NCBI RefSeq assembly: GCF_900107755.1
Contig: NZ_FNQR01000003.1
Coordinates: forward strand, 62,001 to 126,000
DNA from: Thalassobacillus cyri
Lineage (GTDB): Bacteria > Bacillota > Bacilli > Bacillales > Halobacillaceae
Direction of reading: 5' to 3'
Length of the DNA stretch: 64,000 nucleotides
Part shown: one piece after another, positions 36,284-45,203 of the stretch
Layout of the letters: every line of letters starts with the position of its first letter
Numbering within the stretch: the stretch's first letter is position 1
Translations under genes and position numbers: made by a program
The notes under the pieces: generated by a model
Database searches by the model: none
What the model saw: the letters and a program-made list of their open reading frames with translations, nothing else
What the model was told of the DNA's origin: nothing

Positions 36284-37306
36284 TTATAGCGTTCGATGAC
36301 GCTTCAATGCCAATATATTCAGGGCTATGAAGAGAATAGAGAAAGCGATGAGGATATAGACCTCATCTGAAAATACAGCGAACCCTTTTCCACGTATCAT
36401 GATATCTCTCAGTGCTTCACCACCATAAGTCAAAGGCATCACTTTTCCAATTGCCCTCAGCCATGGTTCCATCGTTTCTAAATTGAAAATCCCTGAAAAG
36501 AACACCTGAGGCACAATAACGAGTGGGATGAATTGCATCATCTGAAATTCATTATTTGCGTAAGCTGACAGCAGTGTTCCAAGACTTAAAGCTGCCACCG
36601 CTAACAAGAAAGTGATCAGCATGACATGCCAGAATGCACCACTCATGTACATATTCAATACATAGATGGAAAAGGCCGCAATAATGATTGACTGGATAAT
36701 AGTAAAAAATCCAAAACCGCCTAAATAGCCTAAAACGATTTCCCACCTTTTTAGAGGAGTTGACAATAAACGTTCCAATGTACCCTGCGTACGCTCACGC
36801 AGGAATGAAATACCACCCACAATAAACACGAAGAAAAAGACAAAAAACCCTATCAGCACCGGACCAGTATTATCAAATAAATTCAGCTCTTCAGAACCGT
36901 GAAGAAATTTCAATTCAGGCTCCGGGGCAGGTTGAGCTGTCTTTTCCTTCATAGCCTGTTGCAGAACTTGCTGAACGGCGCCATTGGCAGTGGGGTCGCT
37001 TCCTTCAAGCAATACCTCTGATTTTGATCCATCCCATGTAATCATCGCATCTAATTCTTCATTTCGGAGTTCTTCATGTGCTTCTTGTTCAGACATATGG
37101 TGTACCTCTGCCTCCTGCTCTTCCAACGCATCAACCATCGGCGATGGCAGGTCGACCACCGCAATTTCCGGTACATAACTATCTCCATCTAATACAAGCC
37201 TCATCAAAGTCAAAATGAATAACGGAGCAACAATCATAAGGGCCAGACTTCTTTTATCTCTCCGAAGTTGACGTAAAATTCGTTTGATAATTGCCGCTGT
37301 CCTCAT
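36284..37306 (-). CDS. ABC-2 type permease
   Basis: A 340 aa membrane subunit of an exporter. One N-terminal helix (~22-40), a large extracytoplasmic domain (~45-160), then five helices with the RTQGTLERLLSTPLKRWEIVLGY segment and GEALRDIMIRG near the end. This is the DrrB/YhgE-like ABC-2 layout. Its ATG overlaps the ATPase stop by 4 nt. The substrate (drug, lipid or peptide) is not deducible; the TetR partner points to a toxic compound. Confidence 0.85.
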   Translation of the reverse strand: MRTAAIIKRILRQLRRDKRSLALMIVAPLFILTLMRLVLDGDSYVPEIAVVDLPSPMVDALEEQEAEVHHMSEQEAHEELRNEELDAMITWDGSKSEVLLEGSDPTANGAVQQVLQQAMKEKTAQPAPEPELKFLHGSEELNLFDNTGPVLIGFFVFFFVFIVGGISFLRERTQGTLERLLSTPLKRWEIVLGYLGGFGFFTIIQSIIIAAFSIYVLNMYMSGAFWHVMLITFLLAVAALSLGTLLSAYANNEFQMMQFIPLVIVPQVFFSGIFNLETMEPWLRAIGKVMPLTYGGEALRDIMIRGKGFAVFSDEVYILIAFSILFIALNILALKRHRTL

Positions 37307-38025
37307 TGGACAGCACTCCCATAATGAAGAAAAGCTTCCTCAATAGTGTTGGCGCCTATACCTTGCTTCAATGACTGCGGGGTGCCTTGTGCGATTATAT
37401 ACCCTTCACGTATTAAAGCCAGACGATCACATTTATCCGCTTCATCCATTACGTGAGTGGTCAATATAATTGTCGTTCCTTTCTCTTTCAAGATTTTCAG
37501 CTCCTTCCATATCGATTGACGGAGCACAGGATCTATACCAACCGTAGGTTCATCCAGTATTAACACTTCAGGCTGGTGGAGGATAGAAGCGGCTAGCGAC
37601 AACCTCCTTTTCATTCCCCCTGAAAACTTTTCTACCGGCTTATCGATCTCAGATGTCAGATCGACTACTTCCAAAACCTCTTGAATTTTCTCTTTACGTT
37701 CTGATTTGGAAAGACCATATATAGAAGCGAAAAAATCTAAATTCTCTCTCCCCGAAAGTTCGGAGTATAAAGCATCAGACTGAGCCATGAAACCTATGTT
37801 CTTCATTTTTTCCAGGGAAGGCATGGGAGTACCAAGGACACTGGCACTTCCTTCGGATGGCTTCAAAATACCTACGATGATTTTTACCAGGGTTGTCTTT
37901 CCCGCCCCGGAAGGGCCAAGCAAACCAAATATTTCACCCTTATCAACTGTCATATCTATCGCCTTGATAACTGATTCGCTTCCAAAAGAATGAGCGATAT
38001 AATCCAACTCGATTACCGTTTCCAT
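37303..38025 (-). CDS. ABC-2 exporter ATP-binding protein
   Basis: A 240 aa ABC ATPase with Walker A GPSGAGKT (~38-45), Q-loop GFMAQSDA, signature FSGGMKRRLS, Walker B VLILDEP and H-loop TTHVMDEAD. This is the drug-exporter subclass (CcmA/DrrA). First gene of the ATPase-permease-TetR operon. Two operator-like palindromes lie 30-92 nt upstream. Confidence 0.9.
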   Translation of the reverse strand: METVIELDYIAHSFGSESVIKAIDMTVDKGEIFGLLGPSGAGKTTLVKIIVGILKPSEGSASVLGTPMPSLEKMKNIGFMAQSDALYSELSGRENLDFFASIYGLSKSERKEKIQEVLEVVDLTSEIDKPVEKFSGGMKRRLSLAASILHQPEVLILDEPTVGIDPVLRQSIWKELKILKEKGTTIILTTHVMDEADKCDRLALIREGYIIAQGTPQSLKQGIGANTIEEAFLHYGSAVQ

Positions 38026-38054
38026 AAAAGCACTCCCTTTCTATATTACTATAA

Positions 38055-38072
38055 ATGAGTGATTACTCACTT
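38055..38072 (-). promoter_or_regulatory. TetR operator-like palindrome 1
   Basis: ATGAGTGATTACTCACTT contains TGAGT-GATT-ACTCA, just upstream of the exporter operon. Confidence 0.6.
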
Positions 38073-38100
38073 TTAGTATAGTTTATTTAAATAATATGTA

Positions 38101-38118
38101 AAGTGAGCACTCACTCAT
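38101..38118 (-). promoter_or_regulatory. TetR operator-like palindrome 2
   Basis: AAGTGAGCACTCACTCAT contains GTGAG-CA-CTCAC. It is almost the reverse complement of palindrome 1, so both are likely sites for the same repressor. Confidence 0.6.
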
Positions 38119-38146
38119 TTTACATTCAATAAAAAAAGAGACAGAC

Positions 38147-38518
38147 CTAAAAGCCCATCCTCTTGTTGATTTGCCTTCCGTAACGACGAAATGTGCCGGA
38201 GCTTTTAAGTTTTCTCTTTTCCATCATCACTTGGAAACGAAGCTGCTTTTCACTTAGCCGCTTTTTATACGTTTCTTTTTCTTCGGAATTACGACAGCAG
38301 GCAATCAATTCTTCTAAGGAGACTATCTCTTTCTTCAGCTGCATCTCTTCTGGTATCATGTTGGCGTTTTTTAAAATTTTATAACTGTTTCTGAGATCGG
38401 CTGGCATATGACCCATGTCGTCCTTTGGCAATGGCTTTCCTTTACCAGGCAAATTGTCAAAGTCACCATTACGGATTGATTGCTTGATTTTCTCTTCTAC
38501 AATCGAGGTGAAGTCCAT
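38147..38518 (-). CDS. DUF1992 (DnaJ-homologue C28-type domain) protein
   Basis: A 123 aa cytoplasmic protein. The DUF1992 signature covers the N-terminal two thirds: VEEKIKQSIRNGDFDNLPGKGKPL, then MPADLRNSYKILKNANMIPEEM. A basic helical tail follows (..RRYGRQINKRMGF). AAAGGAGG precedes the ATG. Function unknown in bacteria; the family shares its domain with eukaryotic DNAJC28. It reads alone; A/T-rich sequence follows its stop, and the preceding gene is the ABC exporter promoter region. Confidence 0.82.
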   Translation of the reverse strand: MDFTSIVEEKIKQSIRNGDFDNLPGKGKPLPKDDMGHMPADLRNSYKILKNANMIPEEMQLKKEIVSLEELIACCRNSEEKETYKKRLSEKQLRFQVMMEKRKLKSSGTFRRYGRQINKRMGF

Positions 38519-38598
38519 ACTATTTCCTCCTTTTTATAATAAGGAAATCTTTGTATATAGTATAGCATGAATTTCTGCCCTTGATTTTAATCATGCAA

Positions 38599-39215
38599 TC
38601 CAGTGTTGATTTTACAGTTAAGCTCCCTTTTGTTGAACATTGGTTTCGTGACTTTTACTTGGAGTAAATAGGGTCTTGAAAATAACTCGCTATCCGCGGG
38701 GAAGACGGCAAGCCTCCTCCAGCTAAAGCTCTGCGGGGTCTTGCCAGTCTATCCTTTCCCGCAGGACATTGAATTGTCATCCTGACTTAACCCACGCACG
38801 AAGAAAATGTGGATACATTTTCGAGGAGTCTCGCCATTTCCAAGACCCCATTACCATGAATGGAGTAACGAAACCTTCTCTCAAATTAAACAGGGATCAG
38901 CTCAAAAAGCCTCTATGTTGGGGGGAAGCTTTATTTCTATCATTCAACAAAGTAGTACGCATGCTCGATTCCAAAGAAATTGTTATGGCAAAGGGCGTAG
39001 GGAAACGGTGAGACTCCTCGAAATGCTACGCATTTCTTCGTGCGGTGTTTATCAAGGATGACAATTCAAGTCCTGTGGGAGTTGAGTGATAGGTGAGGCC
39101 CCGCAGGCGAAGCCTGAGGAGACTAAGGGAAAGCGAACCGTTTCCCGGGGCCCCTAAACTCCAATATTATCCCGAAATCAAGTTTTCAACTTTACCGTCC
39201 TATAGTTGAATAAGA
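38599..39215. repeat. Large inverted-repeat intergenic element, copy C
   Basis: About 615 bp. Left end ACAGTTAAGCTCCCTTTTG (38614-38632) is the reverse complement of the right end of copy A. The hairpin tag occurs twice in opposite directions: 38793-38832 (minus) and 39010-39047 (plus). ACTCGC..TATCC (~38683) opposes GGAAAGCGAACCGTTTCCC (~39131). So copy C is two modules back to back around a unique middle of about 180 bp. No credible ORF. Confidence 0.8.
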
Positions 39216-39244
39216 CTCTCATAAAAAAGAAAACGAAAATCGAA

Positions 39245-39272
39245 AAAGAGCCTGGCGTTGGCCAGACTCTTT
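39245..39272 (-). terminator. Terminator of the CAP-domain gene
   Basis: AAAGAG-C-CTGGC pairs with GCCAG-A-CTCTTT across a 4-nt loop, followed by T-rich sequence on the minus strand. Confidence 0.8.
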
Positions 39273-39282
39273 GCTTGCTTTA

Positions 39283-40131
39283 TTATTTTCCGATGAACAT
39301 TTGGGTCCATACATTGCCATTCTCAACATAGCCTACGCCGATGTGAGTGAAGTTAGGGTTCATGATGTTCTTACGGTGTCCTTCACTGTTCATCCACGCA
39401 TTGACAACTTCCTGCGGGCTGCGTTGTCCTTTAGCAATGTTTTCCCCAGCTGTACGGTAATCGATGCCATAAGATTTCATCATATCAAATGGAGAACCGT
39501 AATTTGGGCTGTTATGAGAGAAATATCCATTAGAAGCCATATCCTGTGACTTATCACGTGCTACCTTGCTTAGTTCTGCGTCAGCTTTAAGCGGTGCAAG
39601 ACCTTGCTTTTGGCGCTCTTGGTTAGTCAATTCTACTACTTGCTGTTCGAATTGATTCAACTGGCTGTTCTGCTCAGCAGCTGGTTGTTCAGCTGGCGCT
39701 TGTTGTGTTTGCTCTGGAGCAGGCTGTGGAGCTGGTGCTTGCTGTTGCTCTGGAGCTGGCTGTTCTTCAGCAGGTTGTTCTGGCGCTTCATTTTTCTCCG
39801 GAGCAGGAGCAGGTGCTTGCTCTTTTTCTTTTTGCTTATCTTTTTTAGCTGGCTTATCTTTTTTCGGCTGCTTCTGCTTAGGTTGTTCTTTAGACTGTTC
39901 TTGCTGTGGAGTTTCTACTTGGTTCCCCTGTACATTATAGTTTTTAAGAATATCTTGCAGCCATTTATTTACATCATCCTGGGAGAAAGAACCTCCATAG
40001 GATTGTATTTTATAGAATGCTTTAATAGAAGGTGCTTGTTGCTCGCCTCCAGCGTGTGCGTCTGCTGTAAAAGCACCACCTAGAAGCAATGCTGTTGATA
40101 ATACGAATGCAGTACTTACTTTCTTAAACAT
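39283..40131 (-). CDS. CAP/SCP-domain secreted protein, YkwD-like
   Basis: A 282 aa exported protein. Signal peptide residues 1-~26 (ending TADAHA), a short N-terminal region (YGGSFSQDDVNKWL), then a low-complexity Lys/Glu/Gln/Pro/Ala linker (~75-155; blocks of QPKKDKPAKKDK and APAPAPEK), and a C-terminal CAP domain (~160-282) with LTNQERQKQGLAPL, GYFSHNSPNYGSPFDMM, AGENIAKG and VNAWMNSEGHRKNIMNPNFTHIGVGY. The conserved His and Glu residues of the CAP cavity are present. The linker should span the cell wall. Bacterial CAP proteins have no settled function; some sit in spore coats. Confidence 0.85.
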   Translation of the reverse strand: MFKKVSTAFVLSTALLLGGAFTADAHAGGEQQAPSIKAFYKIQSYGGSFSQDDVNKWLQDILKNYNVQGNQVETPQQEQSKEQPKQKQPKKDKPAKKDKQKEKEQAPAPAPEKNEAPEQPAEEQPAPEQQQAPAPQPAPEQTQQAPAEQPAAEQNSQLNQFEQQVVELTNQERQKQGLAPLKADAELSKVARDKSQDMASNGYFSHNSPNYGSPFDMMKSYGIDYRTAGENIAKGQRSPQEVVNAWMNSEGHRKNIMNPNFTHIGVGYVENGNVWTQMFIGK

Positions 40132-40224
40132 GCGTTAATCCTCTCCTTTGGTGTTTTTTGTACAATATCATCATAGCATCGCTTTTCTGTAACATAGGCA
40201 CCAAGGTTTTCCATTGACTAACAA

Positions 40225-40238
40225 AGAAAGCGCTATCA
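40225..40238 (-). promoter_or_regulatory. Possible cre (CcpA) site upstream of the CAP gene
   Basis: AGAAAGCGCTATCA matches the cre consensus TGWAARCGYTWNCA in all but the first base or two. It lies about 95 nt upstream of the start. Single unverified match. Confidence 0.3.
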
Positions 40239-40330
40239 ATTCATAAAACCTATCAAATAAGGAAAATGAACTAGATTATACAGAAAATAAGCTGGAAAAA
40301 ATCAAATAGGTTGCTAGATTTTTCATAAAA

Positions 40331-40360
40331 AAAGCCGTTGACAGGCGTCAAAACGGCACT
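40331..40360 (-). terminator. Terminator of the MOSC gene
   Basis: GCCGTTGAC pairs with GTCAAAACGGC (two unpaired bases), followed on the minus strand by CTTTTTTTA. Confidence 0.8.
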
Positions 40361-40387
40361 TTTTTGTTACGGTATATTACTATTATG

Positions 40388-41026
40388 TTACATTTTTTGC
40401 TGTAAAGAGGCTTTTACACCTGCAGCTAAGGCAGGGACTTCTAATATTCGTAAAACCTTCGCTTTATTATCTTTATCGTGGAAAAAAACCTCATTCACAT
40501 CGTCTATGGTTACTTGACGGGGATCCTTTTGTTTTAGTATCAACTTGTCTTTTGGGGAAACAGTTCCTTCCTTAATCACACGTAAGTAAAAACCTGACAG
40601 TCCTTTTTCGATCATTTTCACTGGAAAATCTACGAGCCCATGTTTCCTGGCAATGATATAACAGGGCTTCCTGGGCTCAGTTACTTCGAGTTCCGTTTCG
40701 CCTAAAATGAATCGATCTCCTATAGCTATTTCCCGTTCGTCCACTCCATTGACCGTTAAATTTTCTCCAAATGATGGGTAAGGGAATTCCCGTTGGTACT
40801 CCTCTTCCCAATGGCGGTAGTGCTGAGCAGGATACAGGCATACGGCTTTGTCAGGACCGCCATGGTGTTTTTGATCCGCTTGGTAGTCCCCCGTGAAGTT
40901 AAGTTTACTTAACCGAATTGGTTCCTCAACTCTCTGTTTTTGGATCGCTGTTTTCAAAGGACCCTTTTCTGTCTCTAAATTGACAGGTTTCCCAACACTG
41001 ATCGCTTCTACATTAAAATGCGTCAC
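40388..41026 (-). CDS. MOSC domain-containing protein, YiiM-like
   Basis: A 212 aa cytoplasmic protein with an N-terminal MOSC domain, a beta-barrel that carries activated sulfur or molybdenum cofactor. Visible are HHGGPDKAVCLYPAQHYRHWE and FGENLTVNGVDEREIAIGDRF, and the conserved Cys in TEPRKPCYIIARKHG. The YiiM subgroup reduces N-hydroxylated substrates with Moco. I chose GTG 41026 (MTHFNVEAISVGKP) after GGAGTGAGGTGG, overlapping the YkgJ stop by 14 nt, so the two are coupled. A longer frame has no support. Confidence 0.82.
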   Translation of the reverse strand: MTHFNVEAISVGKPVNLETEKGPLKTAIQKQRVEEPIRLSKLNFTGDYQADQKHHGGPDKAVCLYPAQHYRHWEEEYQREFPYPSFGENLTVNGVDEREIAIGDRFILGETELEVTEPRKPCYIIARKHGLVDFPVKMIEKGLSGFYLRVIKEGTVSPKDKLILKQKDPRQVTIDDVNEVFFHDKDNKAKVLRILEVPALAAGVKASLQQKM

Positions 41027-41759
41027 TCTCCACCTCACTCCTTCGCTTAATCCAGGCAGGCAAATAATCATAACTCCATACATCACTTGGATAATCGACG
41101 AACAGCTCTTCTCCATTTTCATATAAAGCCTGCATGATTTCGTTTAAAGCGCCCATATAGTATTCATATAAAAATTCATAGCTGAACGGTTCGTCAGGCA
41201 TATGATTCTCCGCACAGACTTTGGGATTAGCATAGTTCAGGTAGGTACGGCAAGGAATCGGACGGATTTCATAAGCCATACACGTTTTTGTTTCCGGATC
41301 CAGCATAGGGCAAGGCAAGTCCAAACGTTTATAATTTAACTTTGTCTCGTCTGCCTGTAGATCCATATTCAAAGCTGTATCCAACTTCCCTGCATGGTCA
41401 TCAAAATAGGAGTTCCAGTGCTGATAGATTTTTTCTTTCCGCTCTTCTGGAAACTGCTCGATTTCCTTCAGCATCATTTTCGCTTCCATTTTTGTAACGA
41501 TGATCGGGAAATAGCAACAAAATGCACAACCCTTGAAACAGCTTGCCTTCATACCGGCATAGTCTTCCATCCGTTCTATTTCATGATCGACTTCACTTAA
41601 AAGGCGTTTGAAACCGTTCAGGATAACGGATTGCGTGTCCATCTCACTATCCAGCAATTCATCTATGATGTTATCGAAAAATACGGGATCGACCTCGTAA
41701 TTTTTATTCAGCCGCTCGCACTTATCGAGTATTTCTTGGTGTTTTAAATATTCCGTCAT
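41013..41759 (-). CDS. YkgJ family cysteine-cluster protein
   Basis: A 248 aa protein with a CxxxCxxCC cluster (SCFKGCAFCCYFP, residues ~73-85) and further Cys in PCPMLDPETKTCMAYEIRPIPCRTY (~149-172), which together form the predicted zinc- or Fe-S-binding site of the UPF0153/YkgJ family. ATG 41759 follows AAGGAG. It overlaps the MOSC gene. The family has no confirmed function. Confidence 0.82.
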   Translation of the reverse strand: MTEYLKHQEILDKCERLNKNYEVDPVFFDNIIDELLDSEMDTQSVILNGFKRLLSEVDHEIERMEDYAGMKASCFKGCAFCCYFPIIVTKMEAKMMLKEIEQFPEERKEKIYQHWNSYFDDHAGKLDTALNMDLQADETKLNYKRLDLPCPMLDPETKTCMAYEIRPIPCRTYLNYANPKVCAENHMPDEPFSYEFLYEYYMGALNEIMQALYENGEELFVDYPSDVWSYDYLPAWIKRRSEVESDAF

Positions 41760-41938
41760 GGAGATACTCCTTTTCTAAAACAATCGATTTCTTTCATTAT
41801 ACATCTAGCTGTACTTATTAGACTACCTATTGAAATATATGAAGAATTCCCTTGTTCCTCTTTCGTTCTTTTTTTTGAGATGTTACAATGGCACACGCAT
41901 TCGAAGCACATGAAAAATAAGCAGAAAGGATGATAGGG

Positions 41939-42070
41939 ATGCACGTAGGAAGCAAAGGCTGGTACGTTGAAAAATTGAAAGAACATGGTGTAAATACGAT
42001 TCAAGGAAGAAAAGTAGAAAAGTATAAAAAGCACATTCTTGCAAACCTATTAGCCGAAAAAGAAGATTAA
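41939..42070 (+). CDS. yflJ: YflJ family (DUF2639) small protein, 43 aa
   Basis: The start MHVGSKGWYVEKLKEHGV is the hallmark of DUF2639/YflJ proteins (GSKGWYVQ.LK..G), followed by the basic GRKVEKYKKHIL. AAAGGA lies 8 nt upstream of ATG 41939 and a strong terminator follows. Widespread in Bacillaceae, linked to sporulation in databases, but of unknown function. The opposite-strand reading frame here is spurious. Confidence 0.8.
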   Translation: MHVGSKGWYVEKLKEHGVNTIQGRKVEKYKKHILANLLAEKED

Positions 42071-42079
42071 GTTTATACT

Positions 42080-42112
42080 AGGACAGGGGGCTTGCTCCCT
42101 GTCCTTTTTTTC
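42080..42112 (+). terminator. Terminator of yflJ
   Basis: AGGACAGGG (42080-42088), 8-nt loop, CCCTGTCCT (42097-42105), then seven T. Confidence 0.9.
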
Positions 42113-42217
42113 ATAACAAAACTTTTGATAGATTTCCTATCATCCACCCCCGTAATTGATAAAATTATGTCGAATTAATATTAGAAGAAATCTGTCATCA
42201 TTGGAGGTACGTCTTAC

Positions 42218-43225
42218 ATGTTTGCAACTGCTGAGATCGGAATTGATTTAGGAACTGCCAATATATTGATTTATTCGAAGTCCAAAGGTATCATCTTGAA
42301 CGAACCTTCTGTCGTAGCTTATAACACAGATACGAAAGAAGTCGTCGCTGTCGGTAAAGAAGCAAAGGAAATGGTCGGTAAAACACCAAAAAATGTCATC
42401 CCTGTCCGCCCACTAAAGGATGGCGTAATTGCTGACTACGATATGACGGCACAATTATTGAAAGAATTATTGAAAAAGGCAAGTAAAGAAGCAGGTGCTT
42501 CCATGCGTAAACCTACTGTGGTCGTCTGTACACCATCTGGCTCCACCTCAGTCGAACGCCGCGCCATCCACAATGCAGTTAAAAGTTATGGTGCGAAAAA
42601 CGTCCACTTGATCGAAGAACCGATTGCTGCTGCCATCGGTGCAGACCTTCCGGTTGAAGAACCGGTTGCAAACGTCATCGTTGATATTGGTGGCGGAACG
42701 AGTGAAGTGGCCATCATTTCATTCGGCGGAGTTGTTTCCTGTCGTTCAATTCGCACTGGCGGAGATAAAATGGATGAAGAAATTATCCAGTATGTCCGTA
42801 AAGAATACAACATTCTTATCGGAGAACGCACAGCTGAACAAATCAAAATGGAGATCGGACACGCACTGGTTGACCATAATGAAGAAAAAATGGAAGTCCG
42901 CGGCCGAGACATGGTCACCGGATTGCCAAAAACAATCGAACTAGGATCTAAAGAAGTACAAGGAGCTTTGCGCGAATCCCTCGAGCAAATCCTGGAAACA
43001 ATTCGAGCCACTTTGGAAGACTGCCCGCCTGAACTGAGCGGAGATATCGTCGACCACGGTGTCATCCTTACCGGCGGCGGCTCCTTGCTGAAAGGCATGC
43101 AGGAATGGCTTTCTGAGGTAATCGTCGTTCCTGTCCATCTGGCTCCTAACCCACTAGAATCAGTAGCCATCGGAACAGGACGTTCCATCAAGATGATTCA
43201 AAAACTACAAAAAGCAGCTAAGTAA
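42218..43225 (+). CDS. mreBH: Actin-like rod-shape protein MreBH
   Basis: A 335 aa bacterial actin that guides cell-wall elongation under the membrane. Nucleotide-binding motifs are GIDLGTAN (phosphate 1), [26 protein letters not shown] (phosphate 2) and [14 protein letters not shown]. The N terminus ([34 protein letters not shown]) and the ending match B. subtilis MreBH, which organises the LytE hydrolase, more closely than MreB or Mbl. It stands alone, away from mreCD, as MreBH does. GGAGG is 10 nt before ATG 42218. Confidence 0.88.
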   Translation: MFATAEIGIDLGTANILIYSKSKGIILNEPSVVAYNTDTKEVVAVGKEAKEMVGKTPKNVIPVRPLKDGVIADYDMTAQLLKELLKKASKEAGASMRKPTVVVCTPSGSTSVERRAIHNAVKSYGAKNVHLIEEPIAAAIGADLPVEEPVANVIVDIGGGTSEVAIISFGGVVSCRSIRTGGDKMDEEIIQYVRKEYNILIGERTAEQIKMEIGHALVDHNEEKMEVRGRDMVTGLPKTIELGSKEVQGALRESLEQILETIRATLEDCPPELSGDIVDHGVILTGGGSLLKGMQEWLSEVIVVPVHLAPNPLESVAIGTGRSIKMIQKLQKAAK

Positions 43226-43268
43226 GCCCCAGGAATTTCTCTATTAATAAGCATACAATCCGTTAAAA

Positions 43269-43300
43269 CAGAGCAACGATGATGTTGCTCTGCTTTTTTT
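43269..43300 (+). terminator. Terminator of mreBH
   Basis: CAGAGCAAC (43269-43277), 6-nt loop, GTTGCTCTG (43284-43292), then C and a run of eight T. Confidence 0.9.
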
Positions 43301-43388
43301 TGAAAAATAGTTTATATGTCCTGTTGAACAGGTAAACTGATAAAATAGAACTACTAATAGTTTTCATATAGATTAGGAGTGAATCGCT

Positions 43389-43694
43389 ATGATATCAACA
43401 ACCTTAAAATGGGTAACAGGTATATTAGAAGGTCTGCTGGCCATCCCTATCGCCGGTGGATTATTCATCCTCGGCTCCGGATGGCAGCCATTGATGTTCA
43501 TGTTTGTCCTTCACTTGATTACCCTTATCTTTTCCGTTAAAGACAGCCGCTTCAGCGCCGGAAGTGTACTGGGCCTGATCACCAGCGTTGTCGGCATCAT
43601 CCCGGGGATCGGCTGGTTGATGCATACCATTACAGCGATCGTATTGGTCATTGACGCTTCCATCCCTTCAAAAGCGATGAATAGTGCAAAATAA
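43389..43694 (+). CDS. Small membrane protein, 101 aa, unknown
   Basis: Three hydrophobic segments (residues ~13-30, ~33-50, ~57-92) separated by short loops (KDSRFSAGS), with small residues in TM1 (GLLAIPIAGGLFILGSG) and TM3 (GIIPGIGWLMH). Start ATG 43389 after AGGAG. It carries a perfect terminator. Family not recognised. Confidence 0.6.
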   Translation: MISTTLKWVTGILEGLLAIPIAGGLFILGSGWQPLMFMFVLHLITLIFSVKDSRFSAGSVLGLITSVVGIIPGIGWLMHTITAIVLVIDASIPSKAMNSAK

Positions 43695-43700
43695 CCGTTA

Positions 43701-43740
43701 AAGAAGGCTTATTCCAAATTACTGGAATAAGCCTTCTTTA
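43701..43740 (+). terminator. Terminator of the 101 aa gene
   Basis: A perfect 15-bp stem (AAGAAGGCTTATTCC and complement) with an 8-nt loop. The following 260 bp to 43999 hold a plausible TTGACT -35 near 43917, and nothing else I recognise. Confidence 0.85.
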
Positions 43741-43999
43741 AGGCATTTTTTTAATAATGGAGATCATTTACTGAACATCATTTTATGGAGGATGACCATC
43801 TGTACCCTGCCCTCATTTATTCCCTGCACCTTTCTCATAGTGTGATAGGAAGTTTTCCTTTTTTTGCATTATAATGTTCCCTCTGCCCCTATCCCATTTT
43901 GTGAAGATGGGCTTATTTTGACTGTATTTCCCTAAATGTATTCTTAACATTTCCTCTGAATGATAATCTTATAGATATTACATAGAAGGAGGAACATTC

Positions 44000-44947
44000 A
44001 TGCCTATTATGCCAACTAAAAAAATCGTCTATCTATTGGCAGCTTTTATTTTCCCCTTGTTCTTAACATGGCCTGCAACATCCTCAGCTCATGATAAGAA
44101 CGATATAATGCTTGCCAACAAACAACATTCTCTTTCAGCAGATTACGTACCTAATGAGCTCGTAACCCCTGATGTAGCTTTTTCCGGAGAGGAAGAACGA
44201 CTGCAACCCAAAGCAGCCACAGCTTTAGAATCCATGTTCAAAGCTGCTGAAAAGGATGGCGTACAGTTGTATGCTGCTTCTGGATATCGTTCCTATGAAT
44301 ATCAGAAGAACCTCTTCCAATTTTGGGTGAGTCAATATGGTGAAGAGCAGGCAAACCGTATCAGTGCCAAGCCTGGCGAAAGTGAGCATCAGACAGGTTT
44401 GACGATGGATATAACTAGTGAGGATGTTGACTTCAAGCTTAAACAATCATTTGGTGACACAGCGGCTGGTCAATGGATTGAAATGTATGCCGCAGAATAT
44501 GGCTTCATCATCCGGTATCAGGAAAATAAAGAGCCGGTCACAGGGTACGATTATGAACCCTGGCACCTAAGATATGTTGGAAAAGACCACTCTAAGACTA
44601 TCACAAATTTTAATATCACCTTGGAAACTTACCTTTCGCATGATATGGATAGCATGCCAAATACCTACACGGTACAGGCTGGAGATACAGTTTACAGTAT
44701 TGCGAAAAACAACGGAACCACCGTCGAATATGTCCTGGCTTTAAATCCTAAAATAAATACTCGTTCCCTTCCTGTAGGTTCTGAAATTCAATTACCAGGT
44801 CAAGAGATCCATATAGTAGAAAAAGGCGATACCATTTCAGAGGTGGCAGCCAAATATTCAGGTGTCACTCCTGGACTATTGATGGACGTAAATGATCATG
44901 TCGACCCAAACCAGCTTCCTATCGATGCCGCCATTAATATTCCATAA
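44000..44947 (+). CDS. VanY-type D,D-carboxypeptidase with two LysM domains
   Basis: A 315 aa secreted enzyme trimming D-Ala from peptidoglycan stem peptides. Signal peptide 1-~30 (ending SSA), then the peptidase M15B domain: SGYRSYEYQKNLF, SEHQTGLTMDI (zinc His and Asp) and EPWHLRYVG with the catalytic Glu and third His. Two LysM repeats follow (YTVQAGDTVYSIAKNNG and IHIVEKGDTISEVAAKYSG) for wall binding. Start ATG 44000 with AAGGAGG. Paralogous to the next gene. Confidence 0.88.
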   Translation: MPIMPTKKIVYLLAAFIFPLFLTWPATSSAHDKNDIMLANKQHSLSADYVPNELVTPDVAFSGEEERLQPKAATALESMFKAAEKDGVQLYAASGYRSYEYQKNLFQFWVSQYGEEQANRISAKPGESEHQTGLTMDITSEDVDFKLKQSFGDTAAGQWIEMYAAEYGFIIRYQENKEPVTGYDYEPWHLRYVGKDHSKTITNFNITLETYLSHDMDSMPNTYTVQAGDTVYSIAKNNGTTVEYVLALNPKINTRSLPVGSEIQLPGQEIHIVEKGDTISEVAAKYSGVTPGLLMDVNDHVDPNQLPIDAAINIP

Positions 44948-44952
44948 CGCTA

Positions 44953-44990
44953 CATGCCGAGCCCTATTTACCTGAGGCTTGGCATTTTCT
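44953..44990 (+). terminator. Terminator after the first VanY gene
   Basis: ATGCCGAGCC (44953-44962) and GGCTTGGCAT (44975-44984, one mismatch), then TTTTC. Confidence 0.75.
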
Positions 44991-45203
44991 ATTTATATAG
45001 AAGGGTTAATATCCATTATCCTTTCCTGCTTGGTGACTTTCCATATTTTACCTTACATTTCATTTATGTTACGGTTATTACATAATGATTACTGAAGGCC
45101 ACTTAAGGAGGGGTATCATTAATCAGTTATTTTATTGCGTGTTCTAGCTGGAACTTCCTTGTTGTTGTGTTGGATTTTAACAACTATAAGGAGGATGATT
45201 TTT

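Noticed and set aside
38600-39200. Insertion sequence
   Set aside because: Inverted ends exist, but no transposase reading frame is present in any copy; annotated as a non-coding repeat instead.
39604-40083. 159-codon plus-strand ORF rich in Leu, Phe and Arg
   Set aside because: It is the antisense of the low-complexity linker of the CAP-domain protein.
41756-42034. 92-codon minus-strand ORF
   Set aside because: It covers the intergenic region and the antisense of yflJ; no ribosome binding site and an unlikely composition.
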